This document shows positions 5,110-7,381 of a stretch of DNA of 7,381 bases, one piece after another. This DNA comes from Clostridia bacterium (GTDB taxonomy: Bacteria > Bacillota_A > Clostridia > Oscillospirales > CAG-272). Numbering within the stretch: the stretch's first letter is position 1; each line of letters begins with the position of its first letter. The translations under genes were made by a program, and so were the position numbers. The notes beneath the pieces were generated by a model. It made no database searches, was not told the DNA's origin, and saw only the letters and a program-made list of their open reading frames with translations. The DNA is taken from the NCBI GenBank assembly GCA_017935805.1, contig JAGBGV010000170.1:1-7381 (forward strand), in the 5' to 3' direction.

Positions 5110-6175
5110 TAGCCTTACCTCCGAATCTGCGTGGCATTGTCGCCTTGTCTATATACCATACAAGCATATTCATAATGAGTATCGCAAAGGATACGCCCTC
5201 TGGATAGCTTCCGAAATAGCGGATCATCACAGTGATCACGCCGCATCCGAAGCCGTAGAGCAGTCTGCCCCTCGGGGTAACGGGAGAGGTTGCATAGTCT
5301 GTTGCCATGAAGAATGCACCTATCATAAGACCGCCCGCAAACACCTCATAAAGCATGAATGTAAGTGCGGAAGCGTCACCGCGAGCAAACAGCAGAGTCA
5401 GAACGGCAACTGTGCCGATGTATGCCACGGGAATATGCCATGTGATAACCTTTCTGACAAGCAGGTATATGCCTCCTACTGCAAGAAGTACAGCGGAAAC
5501 CTCACCGATACATCCGCCGATGTTACCCATGATCATGTCAGTGATGCCGACGCCGGGGATCTCTCCCGCCTTGAGAGATGCGAGAGGAGTTGCGCTTGCA
5601 ATAATGTCGCTCTCTGCCATTTCCCATGCAAGTGAGTTCACACGGCTGCCGGGAGCTGTATACGCACCGGAGGACATCTTGCTTGCCCATGCGGAGAACA
5701 GGAATACTCTCGCCGCAAGAGCAGGGTTAAGGAAGTTCTTACCAATGCCGCCGAAAAGCTGCTTTACTACAACTATCGCAAAGAAAGCACCGATTATCGG
5801 CATCCAAAGGGGAACTGAAACAGGCAGATTCATCGCGAGAAGCAAGCCTGTTACCGCCGCCGACATATCTCTTATTGTCACCGTGCGATGGAGTATCTTC
5901 TGCGCAAGTGCTTCAAATCCCACGCACGTGCCTACTGACAGTACTCCGAGAACAAGTGCACGCCAACCGAATATGTACACACCCCACACAAATGCGGGCA
6001 TGAGAGCAATGAGCACCTCAAACATAACGGTAGCGGTGGTTTCAGGACTCTTGATATGAGGAGACGGAGCTACCGTTAATACCTTGGGCATCTCGATCTT
6101 CTTTTTTGCCGGTGCAGCCTGTGACTTAGGAGTCTCGCTTGCTGCAACGGGTGTATTTTTTACGTTGTTGTCCAT
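5099..6175 (-). CDS. rnfD: Rnf complex subunit RnfD (membrane flavoprotein)
   Basis: RnfD is a multi-helix membrane subunit with covalently bound FMN, homologous to NqrB, and takes part in electron transfer coupled to Na+ or H+ translocation. Counted from the ATG at 6175 it has 358 residues. PSPHIKS (residues 37-43) is the typical start of the conserved region. IIASATPLASLK (191-202) is the flavinylation motif with Thr196, and FMATDYATSPVTPRG (289-303) is another strongly conserved stretch. About nine or ten hydrophobic segments are visible. A basic, Ala/Pro-rich tail of about 30 residues (with a KKK run) precedes the conserved part and is longer than in simple homologues. A GTG at 6181 is an alternative start, but it overlaps the GAGGTG ribosome binding site five bases before the ATG. 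The gene is 18 nt from rnfC and overlaps rnfG by 11 nt. Confidence 0.96.
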   Translation of the reverse strand: MDNNVKNTPVAASETPKSQAAPAKKKIEMPKVLTVAPSPHIKSPETTATVMFEVLIALMPAFVWGVYIFGWRALVLGVLSVGTCVGFEALAQKILHRTVTIRDMSAAVTGLLLAMNLPVSVPLWMPIIGAFFAIVVVKQLFGGIGKNFLNPALAARVFLFSAWASKMSSGAYTAPGSRVNSLAWEMAESDIIASATPLASLKAGEIPGVGITDMIMGNIGGCIGEVSAVLLAVGGIYLLVRKVITWHIPVAYIGTVAVLTLLFARGDASALTFMLYEVFAGGLMIGAFFMATDYATSPVTPRGRLLYGFGCGVITVMIRYFGSYPEGVSFAILIMNMLVWYIDKATMPRRFGGKANGK

Positions 6176-6179
6176 AGAC

Positions 6180-6186
6180 ACCTCGT
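6180..6186 (-). promoter_or_regulatory. Ribosome binding site that sets the rnfD start
   Basis: CGAGGTG on the minus strand is a Shine-Dalgarno match five bases (from its GAGG) before the ATG at 6175. The upstream in-frame GTG at 6181 lies within this site and has no good site of its own, so the ATG is preferred. Confidence 0.55.
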
Positions 6187-6193
6187 TAAATGC

Positions 6194-7381
6194 TTATTTC
6201 TTTGGATTCAGCGCGGCAAGTCTGCTCTTTTCTGTTCTGATAGCAGCCTTGGCAACTCTGATATGCTGAACGATCTCAACGCCGCCTGGGCAGTTGTATG
6301 AGCATGAGCCACATTCAACACAGCTCATAGCACCGTACTTTTCCGCGTTTTCAATATCGTTTACCATTGAGAACTGTGCAATGTACATGGGCATCAGGTG
6401 CATCGGACAGTGGTTGATACATCTACCGCAATGGATGCACACGGGCGGGGGTGCATTCTTTCTGCCAAACTTATCTGACAGCACCAGTATCGCACTTGTG
6501 GATTTGGTAATAGGCATCTCGGGATCCCACTGCGCCGCACCCATCATCGGTCCACCGCTGACGATCTTCTTCGGTTCTTTAATAAGTCCGCCGCAGTATG
6601 CGATAAGATCGGAAAAGCTGGTGCCTATGGGAACGAGCAGATTTTTCGGACGCTTTACACAGTCGCCGTCAACTGTAACGATACGGGATGTAAGGGGAGT
6701 ACCGAACGCAAATGCCTTATATATAGCGGAGCAGGTTTCAGGGTTAAAGATAACACAACCCACGTCAGCTGGGAGCTTACCTGTAGGTACTTCTCTGCCT
6801 GTAAGGGCGTAGATCAGCTGTCTCTCGTCTCCCTGGGGATAATTGGTCTTCAGTACCTTAACGGAGATCATCTTGCTGTTTTCGGTGAGCTTTTCAAGGA
6901 TCTTTATAGCATCCTGCTTGTTGTCCTCAATGCCGATGTATGCCGTTCCGATACCAAGCGCCTTGAGAAGTATCTTGATACCGTTGATAACAGTTGTGGG
7001 CTGTTCAAGAAGCAGTCTATGGTTTACCGTAATAAAAGGCTCGCATTCAGCACAGTTGATAATAAGCTTGTCTACACGGCCAATAGCTGATTTCAGCTTC
7101 GCATATGTAGGAAATGCCGCGCCACCCATACCTGAGATTCCGGCTCTGCGGATAATTCTGATCAGCTCATCTGATGTAATATCCGTCAGCTTTGTTGTAG
7201 TGGGCTTGTTATCGGAGCACAGCTCGTTCATCATATCATTTTCAATAACGATATGCTCAACCGATGCACCTGAGGGAATCAGCTTCTTAACTATATCAAT
7301 AACCGTACCTGACACGCTTGAATGAGCGGGACATCCGAGGGCACTGTCCGGCACCTCACCAATCACCTGTCCTACAGTTAC
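6194..7381 (-). CDS. rnfC: Rnf complex subunit RnfC (NADH/FMN and iron-sulfur subunit; 5' end outside the window)
   Basis: RnfC is the peripheral cytoplasmic subunit where NAD+ is reduced, related to the NuoF subunit of complex I. The window shows 395 residues with the frame open to the right edge. Compared with family members of about 440 residues, roughly the first 45 are missing; a GTG at 7366 is internal (VTVGQVIGEV) and not a start. In order, the visible parts are: the end of a barrel-sandwich domain (CPAHSSVSGTV); the FMN/NADH domain with GISGMGGAAFPT (residues 81-92) and INCAECEP (108-115); a beta-grasp (SLBB-like) part around 225-275 with VSGGPMMG; and two [4Fe-4S] motifs, Cys315/318/321/325 and Cys354/357/360/364, each CxxCGxCxxxCP. 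It lacks the long Ala/Lys-rich tail of gamma-proteobacterial RnfC. It is the first gene of the rnfCDGEAB order seen in Clostridia. Confidence 0.96.
   Translation of the reverse strand, partial: VTVGQVIGEVPDSALGCPAHSSVSGTVIDIVKKLIPSGASVEHIVIENDMMNELCSDNKPTTTKLTDITSDELIRIIRRAGISGMGGAAFPTYAKLKSAIGRVDKLIINCAECEPFITVNHRLLLEQPTTVINGIKILLKALGIGTAYIGIEDNKQDAIKILEKLTENSKMISVKVLKTNYPQGDERQLIYALTGREVPTGKLPADVGCVIFNPETCSAIYKAFAFGTPLTSRIVTVDGDCVKRPKNLLVPIGTSFSDLIAYCGGLIKEPKKIVSGGPMMGAAQWDPEMPITKSTSAILVLSDKFGRKNAPPPVCIHCGRCINHCPMHLMPMYIAQFSMVNDIENAEKYGAMSCVECGSCSYNCPGGVEIVQHIRVAKAAIRTEKSRLAALNPKK

Noticed and set aside
7364..7366. GTG as the start of rnfC
   Set aside because: The frame stays open to the window edge and the residues before the GTG (VTVGQ) match the barrel-sandwich region of RnfC, so the real start lies outside.
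2089..7381. Idea that the six-gene membrane cluster is a new redox system or an Nqr complex
   Set aside because: Gene order, the RnfB cluster pattern and the RnfC double [4Fe-4S] motif fit a standard clostridial Rnf complex; Nqr would have NqrF and NqrA and no RnfB or RnfC.

Overview
The window comes from a low-to-moderate GC, Gram-positive-type anaerobe, most likely a gut or rumen member of the Clostridia (Ruminococcus/Oscillospiraceae-like). The basis is the rnfCDGEAB gene order typical of clostridial Rnf operons, strong GGAGG-type ribosome binding sites before almost every gene, and a polysaccharide lyase next door. The taxonomic call is an inference. The first 12 bases match the 3' end of the Illumina TruSeq adapter, so the left edge is a contig end with untrimmed adapter and not a natural boundary.

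Every gene I can support lies on the minus strand, so transcription runs from right to left. From 7381 down to 2089 there is an Rnf operon: rnfC (5' end cut off by the window), rnfD, rnfG, rnfE, rnfA and rnfB. The genes overlap or are separated by 11-18 nt, which indicates one transcript, and a rho-independent terminator sits directly after rnfB (2053-2083). Together they encode the membrane ferredoxin:NAD+ oxidoreductase. RnfB takes electrons from reduced ferredoxin. The electrons cross the membrane through the RnfA/RnfE iron centre and the covalent flavins of RnfG and RnfD to RnfC, which reduces NAD+ while Na+ or H+ is pumped out. The operon promoter lies outside the window.

From 2052 to 1871 is a 5' regulatory region with a good sigma-A-type promoter and several repeated or palindromic sites upstream of it. 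It drives a second transcript with a Gfo/Idh/MocA-family oxidoreductase (1870-782), then an 85-nt gap containing a terminator-like or attenuator-like hairpin, then the start of a polysaccharide lyase family 8 catalytic domain (696-13) that runs off the contig. The lyase has no signal peptide, and an in-frame stop directly upstream rules out a longer N-terminus. This pair looks like the start of a catabolic operon for an acidic polysaccharide or its oligosaccharides.

No clearly new system is visible: Rnf is well known. The more unusual points are a long acidic tail on RnfG paired with a basic tail on RnfD, the cytoplasmic form of the PL8 lyase, the operator-like repeats, and the RNA hairpins around ribosome binding sites of the sugar transcript.
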